Part shown: positions 42,644 through 51,019 of the stretch, piece by piece
Layout: each line of letters opens with the position of its first letter
How positions within the stretch are numbered: the stretch's first letter is position 1
From: Jannaschia seohaensis
Lineage (GTDB): Bacteria; Pseudomonadota; Alphaproteobacteria; Rhodobacterales; Rhodobacteraceae
Assembly: GCF_900116765.1 (NCBI RefSeq)
Contig: NZ_UETC01000001.1
Coordinates: forward strand, 248,001 to 312,000
Direction of reading: 5' to 3'
Length of the DNA: 64,000 bases
Translations under genes and position numbers: made by a program
The notes under the pieces: model-generated
What the model saw: the letters and a program-made list of their open reading frames with translations, nothing else
Told to the model about the DNA's origin: nothing
Databases searched by the model: none

Positions 42644-43261
42644 ATGCCCCTCCTCTCTCCGGATGCGCCCTTCCTCCACCCCGATGTCGAGATCACCGAG
42701 GATTGCCGCTTCGGCGCTTATGTCGAGATCGGGCGGGGGTCGCGCGTGGCGCATTCCAGCCTCGACGACTATTCCTATTGCGACCGCTATGCCGACATCG
42801 CCAATACGCGGATCGGCAAGTTCTCCAACATTGCGGCCCATGCCCGGATCGGCGCGACGGACCACCCGATGGAGAAGGCGTCGCTGCACCATTTCCTCTA
42901 CCGCTCCGCCGACTACTGGGACGACGCGGAGGACGACGCCGACTGGTTCGCCCATCGCCGTAGCCGCGTGGTCGTGCTGGGCCATGACACCTGGATCGGC
43001 GCGCAGGCGATGGTGAAGCCCGAGGTCACGGTGGGCCATGGCGCGGTGGTCGCGGCCGGGGCGGTCGTGACGAAAGACGTGCCGCCCTATTGGATTGTCG
43101 CGGGCGTGCCCGCGACGCCGCTCCGGCCGCGCCTGCCGGAGGACATCGCCGAGCGCCTGATCGCGCTAGCCTGGTGGGACTGGCCGCATGACCGGCTGCG
43201 GGCGGCGCTGGACGACTTCCGGACCCTCTCGGCGGAGGCGTTCCTCGACCGCTACGGGTGA
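42644..43261 (+). CDS. Hexapeptide-repeat acetyltransferase of phosphonate metabolism
   Basis: A 205-residue left-handed beta-helix acyltransferase of the type found in C-P lyase clusters. Hexapeptide turns are visible in HPDVEITEDCRFGAYVEIGR, DRYADIANTRIGKFSNIAAH and IGAQAMVKPEVTVGHGAVVA; the active-site His is likely in ARIGATDHPMEKASLHHFLY. The family is thought to acetylate aminophosphonates or a related intermediate. The ATG at 42644 starts the conserved N-terminus. It ends convergently with phnF (10-base overlap). It is the first undamaged gene after the decayed transporter. Confidence 0.87.
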   Translation: MPLLSPDAPFLHPDVEITEDCRFGAYVEIGRGSRVAHSSLDDYSYCDRYADIANTRIGKFSNIAAHARIGATDHPMEKASLHHFLYRSADYWDDAEDDADWFAHRRSRVVVLGHDTWIGAQAMVKPEVTVGHGAVVAAGAVVTKDVPPYWIVAGVPATPLRPRLPEDIAERLIALAWWDWPHDRLRAALDDFRTLSAEAFLDRYG

Positions 43262-43986
43262 TGCAGCGTCAGTGCGATGCGCGTACCGGCAAAGCGCGTG
43301 GTGCCCGCCTCCACCGGCGTGCCGTCCAGATCCGCGTTGATAGCCTCCGACACCAGCAGCGGCGCGCCCGGCTCCAGATGCAGGTGCCCCGCCTCGACCG
43401 GATCGGCCGCCGCCGCCGTGATCCGGGTCGAGACGCGGACGTAATCGGCCACGCCGCAGGCGCGCAGCGCGTCGGTGACCGAGCCGTCGCGGGCCAGCGC
43501 CCCGGGCAGGCCGGGCAGGCGCGCGGCCGGGAAGGTCGAGCGGAACAAGGCGACCGGCGCCCCGTCGGCCAAGGCGATCCCCTCGGCCACGTGGATCGCA
43601 TCGCCTGGGGTGAGGCACAGCGGCGCCGCCTCCTCCGCCGTCGCGGGCCGCGTCTCCAGGGACAGGAGGCGCTTGCCCGGCACCCGCCCCGCCGCCTCCA
43701 TCGAGCGGCGGAAGCGGGTGCGCGCGCCGATCGGGTATTCGGTCGGAGCCTCGGCCACGAAGGCGCCGGAGCCGCGGCGCGTCCGCACCAGACCCTCCTC
43801 CACCAGCGCGGCCAAGGCCCGGCGCACCGTGTGCCGGTTGACCCCAAACCGTGCCGCCAGCCGCGCCTCGGTCGGCAGCCGGTCACCGGGCCGCCGCGCG
43901 CCCTCCGCGATCTCCCGGCGGAGGAGATCGGCGATCGTGGCCCAGACCGGGCTGCCCTTTATCGAAACGTCACTGGCATCGCTCAT
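43252..43986 (-). CDS. phnF: GntR family phosphonate-operon regulator PhnF
   Basis: A 244-residue regulator with a GntR winged helix (about 15-80: GDRLPTEARLAARFGVNRHT, VRRALAALVEEGLVRTRRGS) and a UTRA ligand-binding domain (RFRRSMEAAGRVPGKRLLSL, AGHLHLEPGAPLLVSEAINA). PhnF proteins repress phosphonate genes until phosphate is limiting or substrate is present. It is divergent from phnG with a 52-base gap, which therefore holds the operator. I chose the ATG at 43986; an ATG at 44040 would add 18 residues but overlaps the phnG start codon. Confidence 0.87.
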   Translation of the reverse strand: MSDASDVSIKGSPVWATIADLLRREIAEGARRPGDRLPTEARLAARFGVNRHTVRRALAALVEEGLVRTRRGSGAFVAEAPTEYPIGARTRFRRSMEAAGRVPGKRLLSLETRPATAEEAAPLCLTPGDAIHVAEGIALADGAPVALFRSTFPAARLPGLPGALARDGSVTDALRACGVADYVRVSTRITAAAADPVEAGHLHLEPGAPLLVSEAINADLDGTPVEAGTTRFAGTRIALTLHHP

Positions 43987-44015
43987 GCGGATCGGTTTAA
44001 GGAAGGAGGTAAGAT

Positions 44016-44031
44016 TTGTCGAGTTGTCGAG
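44016..44031. promoter_or_regulatory. 8-base direct repeat in the phnF-phnG intergenic region
   Basis: TTGTCGAG occurs twice in tandem, immediately before the phnG start and between the divergent phnF and phnG genes. It is a candidate PhnF operator. A GGAAGGAGGT sequence at 44001-44010 looks like a ribosome site but lies 28 bases from the chosen phnG ATG, so an in-frame TTG at 44024 is an alternative phnG start. Confidence 0.4.
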
Positions 44032-44038
44032 ATCGCCC

Positions 44039-44467
44039 ATGACCCGCCCCGATTGGATCGGCCTTCTTTCCCGCAGCGCACCGGACGCGCTGACGGCGCT
44101 CTGGCCCGCCGTGGGGGACCTGCCCGCGCCCGACTGGCTGCGCCGCCCCGAGACCGGCAGCGTCATGGTCCGCGGCCGGACGGGCGGGACCGGCGCGGCC
44201 TTCAACCTGGGCGAAGTCACGGTGACGCGCTGCGCGCTGCGGCATGAGGGCGTCGAGGGCCACGCCTTCGTGCAGGGCCGCGACGCCGCCCACGCCACCC
44301 GCGCCGCCTGGATCGACGCGCTGATGCAGACCGACCGGGCCGAGGCGCTCGCCCGCGACGTGCTGGCGCCGCTGGCCGAGGCGGAGCGCGCCCGGCGCGA
44401 GACCCGCGCCCGCAAGGCCGAGGCCACGCGCGTCGATTTCGAGACCATGGTCCGGGGAGAAGACTGA
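44039..44467 (+). CDS. phnG: C-P lyase subunit PhnG
   Basis: PhnG is part of the PhnGHIJ core complex that starts phosphonate breakdown by coupling the substrate to ribose from ATP. The protein begins MTRPDWIGLLSRSAPDALTA and is 142 residues. Family segments are RPETGSVMVRGRTGGTGAAF and NLGEVTVTRCALRHEGVEGH, with GRDAAHATRAAWIDALMQ toward the end. The stop overlaps the phnH start by one base (TGATG). It starts an apparently intact phnGHIJKLN operon. Confidence 0.93.
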   Translation: MTRPDWIGLLSRSAPDALTALWPAVGDLPAPDWLRRPETGSVMVRGRTGGTGAAFNLGEVTVTRCALRHEGVEGHAFVQGRDAAHATRAAWIDALMQTDRAEALARDVLAPLAEAERARRETRARKAEATRVDFETMVRGED

Positions 44468-45009
44468 TGCAGCCCGCTTTCGCCGACCCGCCCGCCGACG
44501 CGGCCCGTGCCTTCCGCGCGGTCATGGAGGCCATGGCACGGCCCGGCACGCTCCGGTCGGTCGCCTCCCCCGCGCCCGAGGGCTTGTCGCCCGCCGCCGC
44601 CGCCGTGCTGCTGGTCCTGGCGGACCAGACCACGCCGGTCTGGACGCGGGCGGGCCGCGACTGGCTGATCTTCCACACCGGCGCGCCGATTGCCGCGACG
44701 CGGGCCGAGGCGACCTTTGCCGTGGGCCGCTGGGACGATCTCGCGCCCCTGACGGACTGGGACGCCGGCACGCCCGACTATCCCGACCGCAGCGCCACGC
44801 TGATCGTCGAGGTTCCGGCGCTGGACGGCCCGGGCCACCGCCTGACCGGACCCGGCATCGAGACCGAGGCGTCCCTGCCCCTGCCCGACCCGCAGGCGCT
44901 GGCCGCCAACGCGGCGCGTTATCCGCTCGGCGTGGACCTGATCCTGACCTGCGGGGAGCGGCTGGCGGCGCTGCCCCGCTCCACCCGTATCGACTTGGAG
45001 ACGCTCTGA
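44467..45009 (+). CDS. phnH: C-P lyase subunit PhnH
   Basis: PhnH is a subunit of the PhnGHIJ core complex, with a fold related to PLP-dependent transferases but without the cofactor. Its 180 residues begin MQPAFADPPADAARAFRAVM and include MARPGTLRSVASPAPEGLSP, FHTGAPIAATRAEATFAVGR and YPDRSATLIVEVPAL, then GPGIETEASLPLP and PLGVDLILTCGERLAALPRS, all typical. It overlaps phnG and phnI by one base each. Confidence 0.93.
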   Translation: MQPAFADPPADAARAFRAVMEAMARPGTLRSVASPAPEGLSPAAAAVLLVLADQTTPVWTRAGRDWLIFHTGAPIAATRAEATFAVGRWDDLAPLTDWDAGTPDYPDRSATLIVEVPALDGPGHRLTGPGIETEASLPLPDPQALAANAARYPLGVDLILTCGERLAALPRSTRIDLETL

Positions 45010-46079
45010 TGTATGTCGCGGCCAAGGGCGGCGAGGAGGCCATCGCCGCGGCCCATCGCTGGCTCGCCGAGGAACGGCGGGGGCAGGGCGCGCTGATCGA
45101 CGTGGAGCAGATCGCAAGCCAACTTGCGCTGACTGTGGCGCGGGTGATGTCCGAGGGCTCGCTCTACGACCCGGAACTGGCGGCGCTGGCGGTGCGGCAG
45201 GCGCGGGGCGATCTGATCGAAGCGGTCTTTCTGATCCGCGCCTATCGCACGACGCTGCCGCGCCTGGGGGCCTCGCGCCCCATCGATACCGGGGCCATGG
45301 CCTGCGACCGGCGCGTCTCGGCCACGTTCAAGGACGTGCCGGGCGGGCAGGTGCTGGGCCCGACCTTCGACTATACCCACCGGCTGATCGACTTCGCCGA
45401 GGCCGCAGGGGCCGACCCCGCCGCCCTGGCCGCCGCCGCGCCCGGCCGGCGGCCGCGCGTGTCGGACCATCTGGGCCGCGAAGGACTGCTGCGGGACGAG
45501 CCGCGCGACGACACGACCCCGCCCGACCTGACCCGCACGCCACTGGAGCTGCCCGCCGATCGCGCGCTGCGCCTCCAGGCCCTGGCCCGTGCGGATGAGG
45601 GCTTCCTGCTGGCGCTCGCCTATTCGACGCAGCGCGGCTACGGGCGCACCCATGCCTTCGTGGGCGAGCTGCGGATCGGCACGGTCGAGGTGGAGATCGA
45701 CCTGCCGGAGCTGGGTTTCGCCGTGGCCTTCGCCGAGATCACCGTGACCGAATGCGAGACGGTCAACCAGTTCACCGGCTCCAAGTCCGAGCCGCCCCAG
45801 TTCACGCGCGGTTATGGCCTGACGCTGGGCGCGTGCGAGCGCAAGGCGATCTCCATGTCGCTGGTCGACCGGGCGCTTCAATGGCGGGAGTTGGGCGAGG
45901 ATTGCGTCGGCGCGCCCGCGCAGGATGAGGAATTCGTATTGGCCCATGCCGACAACGTGCAGGCGACGGGCTTCCTGGAGCATATCAAGCTGCCCCATTA
46001 CGTCGACTTCCAGGCCGAGCTGGAGCTGATCCGGCGTCTGCGCCGCGAGGTGGGGCAGACGCGGGAGACGGCGGAATGA
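45009..46079 (+). CDS. phnI: C-P lyase subunit PhnI (nucleosidase)
   Basis: PhnI, with G, H and L, replaces adenine of ATP by the phosphonate to give the ribose-5'-triphosphate phosphonate. The 356-residue protein begins MYVAAKGGEEAIAAAHRWLA and contains MSEGSLYDPELAALAVRQAR, RVSATFKDVPGGQVLGPTFD, QRGYGRTHAFVGELRIGTVE and GSKSEPPQFTRGYGLTLGAC. It ends in LELIRRLRREVGQTRETAE. It is followed by 319 bases before phnJ, most of which is covered by an antisense frame. Confidence 0.94.
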   Translation: MYVAAKGGEEAIAAAHRWLAEERRGQGALIDVEQIASQLALTVARVMSEGSLYDPELAALAVRQARGDLIEAVFLIRAYRTTLPRLGASRPIDTGAMACDRRVSATFKDVPGGQVLGPTFDYTHRLIDFAEAAGADPAALAAAAPGRRPRVSDHLGREGLLRDEPRDDTTPPDLTRTPLELPADRALRLQALARADEGFLLALAYSTQRGYGRTHAFVGELRIGTVEVEIDLPELGFAVAFAEITVTECETVNQFTGSKSEPPQFTRGYGLTLGACERKAISMSLVDRALQWRELGEDCVGAPAQDEEFVLAHADNVQATGFLEHIKLPHYVDFQAELELIRRLRREVGQTRETAE

Positions 46080-46123
46080 GCGCGCGGGCGGCCTGCGCTC
46101 GGCCCGAATGGGTGCTGATGACG

Positions 46124-46369
46124 TCAGTCTCCGCCTCCCCCGTCGCCTGCGTCGCCGCCATCCGCGTCCCCTTGTTCCTCCCGGTCCCAGCCGGGGCGGG
46201 GGTCACGGCTCGACCGGCGCTCGGAGCCGTCGAGTTCGACCCAGACATAGGCGTCTCCGTCCTGCCGGAGCGAGGCCCGGCGTCGCCGGCGCCTCCGATC
46301 GGCCCGGCTGGCGAGGACGGCGACCGCCACCGCGGCGGCGACCGCGAACAAGAAGACCATGCCGTCCAT
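46124..46369 (-). CDS. Small membrane protein gene antisense between phnI and phnJ
   Basis: An 81-residue frame on the opposite strand to the phn operon, with a good ribosome site (GGAGG, 8 bases before ATG). It has one N-terminal membrane helix (MVFLFAVAAAVAVAVLAS) followed by a very basic patch (RADRRRRRRRAS), the strand-like DGDAYVWVELDGSERRS and an Asp/Gly-rich tail. No family is recognised. The gap between phnI and phnJ is unusually large for this otherwise overlapping operon, which supports a real gene. The competing plus-strand frame at 46076-46402 has no protein-like features. Confidence 0.55.
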   Translation of the reverse strand: MDGMVFLFAVAAAVAVAVLASRADRRRRRRRASLRQDGDAYVWVELDGSERRSSRDPRPGWDREEQGDADGGDAGDGGGGD

Positions 46370-46398
46370 AGATCCAACCTCCGCTCCGGGGTTCTGAG

Positions 46399-47220
46399 AT
46401 GACCGAGTACAACTTCGCCTATCTCGACGAGCCAACCAAGAAGATGATCCGCCGGGCCATCCTCAAGGGCCTCGCCGTGCCCGGCTATCAGGTGCCCTTC
46501 GCCAGCCGCGAGATGCCGATGCCCTATGGCTGGGGCACCGGCGGCGTGCAGGTGACGGCGGCCTGTCTGGTGCCCGAGGACAGGCTGAAGGTCATCGACC
46601 AGGGGGCCGACGACACGACCAACGCGGTCTCGATCCGGGCCTTCTTCGCCCGCGTGGCCGGGGTCGCGACGACCACGCGCACGCGTGAGGCGACGCTGAT
46701 CCAGACCCGCCACCGCATCCCCGAGACGCCGCTCAGCCCCGACCAGATCCTGGTCTACCAAGTGCCCATCCCCGAACCCCTGCGCTTCCTGGAGCCGCGC
46801 GAGACCGAGACGCGGCGGATGCACGCCTTGGAGGAATACGGGCTGATGCACGTCAAGCTCTACGAGGACATCGCGCGCCATGGCGCCATCGCCACCTCCT
46901 ACGCCTATCCGGCGCTGGTGAACGGGCGGCATGTCCTTGACCCTTCGCCGATCCCGCGCTTCGACAACCCCAAGCTGGAAAGCCCCGCGATCCAGCTCTT
47001 CGGCGCCGGGCGGGAGCAGCGGATCTACGCGATCCCGCCCTTCACCCGGGTGGTGTCGCTCGATTTCGAGGATCATCCCTTCGAGGCGTCCAAGGCCGAG
47101 GGGGCCTGTGCGCTCTGCGGCGCGACGACGAGCTACCTGGACGAGATCGTGGCCGACGATGCCGGAACCCGGCGGTTCCAGTGCTCGGACACGGATTACT
47201 GCGCGGAGCGGCGGGCATGA
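46399..47220 (+). CDS. phnJ: C-P lyase PhnJ (radical SAM carbon-phosphorus lyase)
   Basis: PhnJ breaks the carbon-phosphorus bond by radical SAM chemistry, releasing the hydrocarbon and 5-phosphoribosyl 1,2-cyclic phosphate. The 273-residue protein begins MTEYNFAYLDEPTKKMIRRA. The four conserved cysteines are Cys237, Cys240, Cys262 and Cys268, with the same spacing as in E. coli; the first three bind the [4Fe-4S] cluster and the last is the catalytic thiol region. PYGWGTGGVQVTAACLVPED and RFDNPKLESPAIQLFG are typical. It overlaps phnK by four bases and is intact. Confidence 0.96.
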   Translation: MTEYNFAYLDEPTKKMIRRAILKGLAVPGYQVPFASREMPMPYGWGTGGVQVTAACLVPEDRLKVIDQGADDTTNAVSIRAFFARVAGVATTTRTREATLIQTRHRIPETPLSPDQILVYQVPIPEPLRFLEPRETETRRMHALEEYGLMHVKLYEDIARHGAIATSYAYPALVNGRHVLDPSPIPRFDNPKLESPAIQLFGAGREQRIYAIPPFTRVVSLDFEDHPFEASKAEGACALCGATTSYLDEIVADDAGTRRFQCSDTDYCAERRA

Positions 47221-47993
47221 ACGCGGAAACGATGAGCGAGGCGCCGCTCTTGTCGGTGCGTGGATTGACCAAGCGCTATGGCGGGCGGATCGGCTGCGCC
47301 GAGGTCGACCTGGATCTCTGGCCCGGCGAGGTGCTGGGCATCGTGGGCGAGAGCGGATCGGGCAAGTCGACTCTGCTGGCCTGCCTCGCCGGGCATCTGG
47401 AGGCCGATGGCGGCACGGCGCGTTACGACGGTCGCGACGTGCTGACCCTGCCGGAGCCGGAGCGGCGGCGGCTGGCCCGCACCGATTGGGCCTTCGTGCA
47501 TCAGCACGCGCGCGACGGGCTGCGGATGAACGTGAGCGCCGGCGGCAATGTCGGTGAGCGGCTGATGGCCGGGGGCGCGCGGCATTACGGCGACATCCGC
47601 GCAACCGCCGAGGACTGGCTGGCCCGGGTGGAAATCGACCCCGCGCGGATCGACGACCGGCCGTCGCAATTCTCCGGGGGCATGCAGCAGCGGTTGCAGA
47701 TCGCGCGTGGGTTGGTGACGGGCCCGCGCCTCGTGCTGATGGACGAGCCGACCGGCGGGTTGGATGTCAGCGTGCAGGCGCGGCTGTTGGACCTCTTGCG
47801 CGGGCTGGTGCGGCGCATGGGGCTGGCGGCCATCGTGGTGACGCATGACATCGGGGTCGTTCGGCTCCTGGCGGATCGGCTGATGGTGATGAAGGATGGG
47901 CGCGTGGTGGAGGCTGGCTTGACCGACCGGGTGCTCGATGACCCGCAGCACGGCTATACGCAGCTGCTCGTGTCCTCGGTGCTTCCGACATGA
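47217..47993 (+). CDS. phnK: C-P lyase ATPase PhnK
   Basis: PhnK is an ABC-type ATPase that binds the C-P lyase core rather than a membrane transporter. The 258-residue protein has Walker [19 protein letters not shown] loop [20 protein letters not shown], signature [15 protein letters not shown], Walker [17 protein letters not shown] and H loop VTHDIG. The QHARDGLR stretch is characteristic for PhnK. It overlaps phnJ and phnL by four bases. Confidence 0.94.
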   Translation: MNAETMSEAPLLSVRGLTKRYGGRIGCAEVDLDLWPGEVLGIVGESGSGKSTLLACLAGHLEADGGTARYDGRDVLTLPEPERRRLARTDWAFVHQHARDGLRMNVSAGGNVGERLMAGGARHYGDIRATAEDWLARVEIDPARIDDRPSQFSGGMQQRLQIARGLVTGPRLVLMDEPTGGLDVSVQARLLDLLRGLVRRMGLAAIVVTHDIGVVRLLADRLMVMKDGRVVEAGLTDRVLDDPQHGYTQLLVSSVLPT

Positions 47994-48673
47994 TCCAGGT
48001 CGAGGGATTGGCGAAGGATTTCGTCCTGCACAACCAGGGCGGCGCGCGCATTCCGGTGCTGCGCGCCGCGAGGCTGGAGGTCGCGCCCGGTGAATGCGTT
48101 GCGCTCACCGGCGCGTCGGGGGCGGGCAAGTCGACGCTTCTGCGCCTGTTGCAGGGGAACTACGTCCCCGGCGGCGGGACGCTGGTGGTGGCGGGGCTGG
48201 ACCTCGCCACGGCCTCGGCGCGCGAGGTGGCTGCGCTGCGGCGCGGGACGCTGGGCTATGTGTCGCAATTCCTGCGCGTCGTGCCGCGCGTCCCCGCGCT
48301 GGACGTGGTGGCCGAACCGCTGCTTGCGCTGGGCGCGCCCGAGGACGCGGCGCGGGCGCGGGCGGCGGAGCTTCTGACCCGGCTCAACCTGCCGGAGCGG
48401 CTATGGGGCCTGTCCCCCACCACCTTTTCGGGCGGAGAGCAGCAGCGGGTGAACATTGCGCGCGGCTTCGCACATCCCTATCCGGTGCTGCTGCTCGATG
48501 AGCCGACCGCCTCGCTGGACCCGGTGAACCGGGCCGTGGTGCTGGACCTGATCCGCGAAGCGAAGGCGCGGGGCGCGGCCATCGTGGGCATCTTTCACGA
48601 CGCCCCCGCGCGCGCCGCTGTCGCCGACCGGGAGGTCGATGTGACGGCCTTCTCCCCCGGGGCCGCGCCGTGA
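47990..48673 (+). CDS. phnL: C-P lyase ATPase PhnL
   Basis: PhnL is the second ABC-type ATPase of the C-P lyase pathway and binds the PhnK-bearing complex. It is 227 residues, with [20 protein letters not shown] at the start, Walker [35 protein letters not shown], signature [16 protein letters not shown] and Walker [17 protein letters not shown]. The HNQGG and [10 protein letters not shown] stretches separate it from LolD-like transporters. It overlaps phnN by a GTGA. Confidence 0.94.
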   Translation: MIQVEGLAKDFVLHNQGGARIPVLRAARLEVAPGECVALTGASGAGKSTLLRLLQGNYVPGGGTLVVAGLDLATASAREVAALRRGTLGYVSQFLRVVPRVPALDVVAEPLLALGAPEDAARARAAELLTRLNLPERLWGLSPTTFSGGEQQRVNIARGFAHPYPVLLLDEPTASLDPVNRAVVLDLIREAKARGAAIVGIFHDAPARAAVADREVDVTAFSPGAAP

Positions 48674-49215
48674 CCGGGCCGCGCACGCTTGCCGTGGTCG
48701 GGCCCTCCGGCGTCGGTAAGGACAGCCTGATCGCCGGGCTGGCCGCGCGCGGCCCGCGCCTGCGTCCGTTGCGCCGCGTCGTCACCCGTCCGGCGGACGA
48801 GACCGAGCCGTTCCTTTCCGTCGATCCGGCGTGCTTTGCCCGGATGGAAGCGGCGGGCGCCTTTGTCCTGAGCTGGGACGCCCATGGCCTGCGCTATGGC
48901 GTGCCGCGTGCGGAGGTAGCCGCGTTGGGCCCCGGCCAAACCGGGCTCGTCAACTTGTCCCGCGGCGTGCTGGACCGGGCGGCGGCGGTGCTGCCGGGCC
49001 TCGCCGTATTGTCGGTCACCGCGCCGGCCGATGTCCTGGCTAGGCGTCTCGCAGGGCGCGGCCGCGAGAAGGCGGCTGACATTGCCGCGCGCCTGGCAAG
49101 GCCCGCGCCCCCGATACCCGCCGGCCTGCCGGTGCTGGAACTCGACAATGGCGGGGCGCTGGAGGCGTCCGTGGACCGGGTGCTGGACTGGCTGGCTCAG
49201 GCGGCCCCTGAATGA
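48670..49215 (+). CDS. phnN: Ribose 1,5-bisphosphate phosphokinase PhnN
   Basis: PhnN phosphorylates ribose 1,5-bisphosphate to PRPP, the last step of the C-P lyase route. The 181-residue protein has a guanylate-kinase-like fold: P-loop [34 protein letters not shown] and [16 protein letters not shown], with a lid and nucleotide site in [19 protein letters not shown]. It starts at GTG, overlapping the phnL stop. The last 19 bases overlap the end of the convergent DUF1045 gene. Confidence 0.92.
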   Translation: MTGPRTLAVVGPSGVGKDSLIAGLAARGPRLRPLRRVVTRPADETEPFLSVDPACFARMEAAGAFVLSWDAHGLRYGVPRAEVAALGPGQTGLVNLSRGVLDRAAAVLPGLAVLSVTAPADVLARRLAGRGREKAADIAARLARPAPPIPAGLPVLELDNGGALEASVDRVLDWLAQAAPE

Positions 49216-49832
49216 GCGCCGAGCGGCAGATCCTCGATCAGGTGGAAGCGGCCTTGGTCGTTTTGCCCGACCAGCGAAAGCGCGGACAGCGTATGCGGTC
49301 CCGCATGCGGGCCGAACACCGCTTCGGCCTCCGCCAGCCGCCCCTCGGCCGGGTCGGGTCCGGTCAGGGTGAGGTGCATGCGGAATTCTTCCATTACATA
49401 CGGATAGCCCCAACGTTGCAGCAGGGCGTCCTGCGCCGGGCTCAGTCCCGAGGCGCGGCGGCGGGCCAGGTCCTCCGCGCCGGGCGGGGCGCGGAAGGCG
49501 TCGAGCCCTTCGACCATGGCGGCGGCCAGACCGGCCGGGTTGTGCTCTGGTGTGAGCGCCAGGAACCGGCCCAGCCGGGCGGGGCGCAGATGACCCAGCG
49601 CGACGGGCGCCAGCCGCGCCGCGAGATCCCGCGCCGCCTGAACCAGCCCGTCGGCCTCCGTCCCCGCGGCCAAGCGGAAGGGCGGCTTGATCGTGGCGTG
49701 AAAGCCGTAGCGTGCCGGGCTATGCTGCCCCTCGCCGCGACCGGTCCGGGCGTCCCAGCCCAGCCATTCCGCGCCCGCCCGGCCAAGCGGCCCGTCCGGC
49801 AGCCAGTAGATCGCGTATCGCGCCCAATCCAT
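49197..49832 (-). CDS. DUF1045 phosphonate-operon protein (2H phosphoesterase-like)
   Basis: A 211-residue protein of the DUF1045 family found in C-P lyase clusters. It carries two H-x-T motifs (ARYGFHATIKPPFRLA and EEFRMHLTLTGPDP), the signature of 2H phosphoesterases that act on cyclic phosphates. PhnP, the usual phosphoribosyl cyclic phosphodiesterase, is not in this window, so this protein could supply that step, but this is inference. It lies opposite to the operon, convergent with phnN and divergent from phnM (20 bases apart). Confidence 0.87.
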   Translation of the reverse strand: MDWARYAIYWLPDGPLGRAGAEWLGWDARTGRGEGQHSPARYGFHATIKPPFRLAAGTEADGLVQAARDLAARLAPVALGHLRPARLGRFLALTPEHNPAGLAAAMVEGLDAFRAPPGAEDLARRRASGLSPAQDALLQRWGYPYVMEEFRMHLTLTGPDPAEGRLAEAEAVFGPHAGPHTLSALSLVGQNDQGRFHLIEDLPLGAHSGAA

Positions 49833-49852
49833 TCCGTCCTCCGGAGCCGCCC

Positions 49853-50995
49853 ATGACCGAAACCGTTCTGACCAATGCCCGCCTTATCCTGGACGACGAG
49901 GTGATCTCGGGTACGGTGGTCTTTGCCGAGGGGAGTATCGTCAGCGTCGAGACCGGGTCAACGCGCGTCGCCGGTGCGGTGGATTGCGACGGCGACCTGG
50001 TGATGCCCGGCCTGGTCGAGCTGCATACCGACAACCTGGAGCGGCATATCCAGCCGCGCCCTGCCGTCGACTGGCCCCATGCCGCCGCCATCCTCGCCCA
50101 TGACCGGGAGCTGGCCTCCTGCGGGATCACGACCGTTTTCGACGCGCTGCGGGTGGGCACGCTGCGCTCGTCCACGGGGGTCGGCTATGGCGCCTATGCG
50201 CGGGCCCTCGCGACCGAGATTCTGGCGATGCGGGCGGCTGGGGCTTTGAAGATCTCCCATCACCTGCACCTGCGGGCCGAGATTTGCAGTCAGAACCTGG
50301 TGGACGAGCTGGACAGTTTCGCGCCCGAGGACCGGGTGGGGCTCGTCAGCCTGATGGACCACACGCCGGGCCAGAGGCAATTCGCCGATACGGACAAGCT
50401 GCGCGCCTATATCCAAGGGAAGAAGGGTCTGAGCGCCGATCAGTTCGACATCTATTGCGAAGAGCTGCGCGGCTTTCAGGCGGCCCATGGCGCCGCGCAT
50501 GAGGCCGCCGCCGTCGCCGCCGCGCGCCGATTGGGCGCGGCGCTGGCCAGCCATGACGACACGACCGAGGGGCAGGTCGCCACCAGCGCGGGCCACGGTG
50601 TGGCCCTGGCGGAGTTCCCGACGACCGTCGAGGCCGCCCGCGCCTGCCGGGCGCATGGGGTCGCGGTGATGATGGGTGCGCCCAATGTCATTCGGGGCGG
50701 GTCGCATTCCGGCAACGTGGCCGCGATGGATCTCGCGGAGGCGGGCCTGCTGGACATTCTCAGTTCGGATTATGTGCCTGCCGCCCTGCTGCTCGCGGCG
50801 ATGCGTTTGGGAGAGCGCTCGGGCGACATGGCCGCCGCGGTGGCGACGGTGACCGCAGCGCCGGCGCGGGCGGTCGGTCTGACGGATCGGGGCCGGATCG
50901 CGCCGGGGCTGCGCGCGGATCTGATCCGCGTGCGGATGCGCGAAGGTTTCCCGGGGGTCGAGGCGGTCTGGTCGGAGGGCGCGCGCGTGGCGTGA
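49853..50995 (+). CDS. phnM: Alpha-D-ribose 1-methylphosphonate 5-triphosphate diphosphatase PhnM
   Basis: PhnM removes pyrophosphate from the ribosylated phosphonate before PhnJ acts. It is an amidohydrolase of 380 residues. Metal-binding parts are LVMPGLVELHTDNLERHIQP, the His pair in LKISHHLHLRAEI, ASHDDTTEGQVATSAGHGVA and the terminal Asp in DILSSDYVPAALLLAA. The ATG at 49853 is 5-10 bases after a CGGAG ribosome site. It stands apart from phnGHIJKLN because the DUF1045 gene is inserted in reverse. Confidence 0.93.
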   Translation: MTETVLTNARLILDDEVISGTVVFAEGSIVSVETGSTRVAGAVDCDGDLVMPGLVELHTDNLERHIQPRPAVDWPHAAAILAHDRELASCGITTVFDALRVGTLRSSTGVGYGAYARALATEILAMRAAGALKISHHLHLRAEICSQNLVDELDSFAPEDRVGLVSLMDHTPGQRQFADTDKLRAYIQGKKGLSADQFDIYCEELRGFQAAHGAAHEAAAVAAARRLGAALASHDDTTEGQVATSAGHGVALAEFPTTVEAARACRAHGVAVMMGAPNVIRGGSHSGNVAAMDLAEAGLLDILSSDYVPAALLLAAMRLGERSGDMAAAVATVTAAPARAVGLTDRGRIAPGLRADLIRVRMREGFPGVEAVWSEGARVA

Positions 50996-51006
50996 CCCAC
51001 GCGCGC
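50981..51006. terminator. Candidate bidirectional hairpin terminator
   Basis: GCGCGCGTGG and CCACGCGCGC form a perfect 10-bp stem with a 6-base loop at the end of phnM, spanning its stop codon, and 14 bases before the end of the convergent ggpS gene. No T-run follows on either strand. A hairpin this strong between convergent genes is likely a terminator for one or both. Confidence 0.5.
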
Positions 51007-51019
51007 GGGTGTCACGACG

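Noticed and set aside
46076-46402. Plus-strand frame between phnI and phnJ as a phn gene
   Set aside because: It lacks protein-like features, whereas the opposite strand has a ribosome site, a membrane helix and a plausible small protein.
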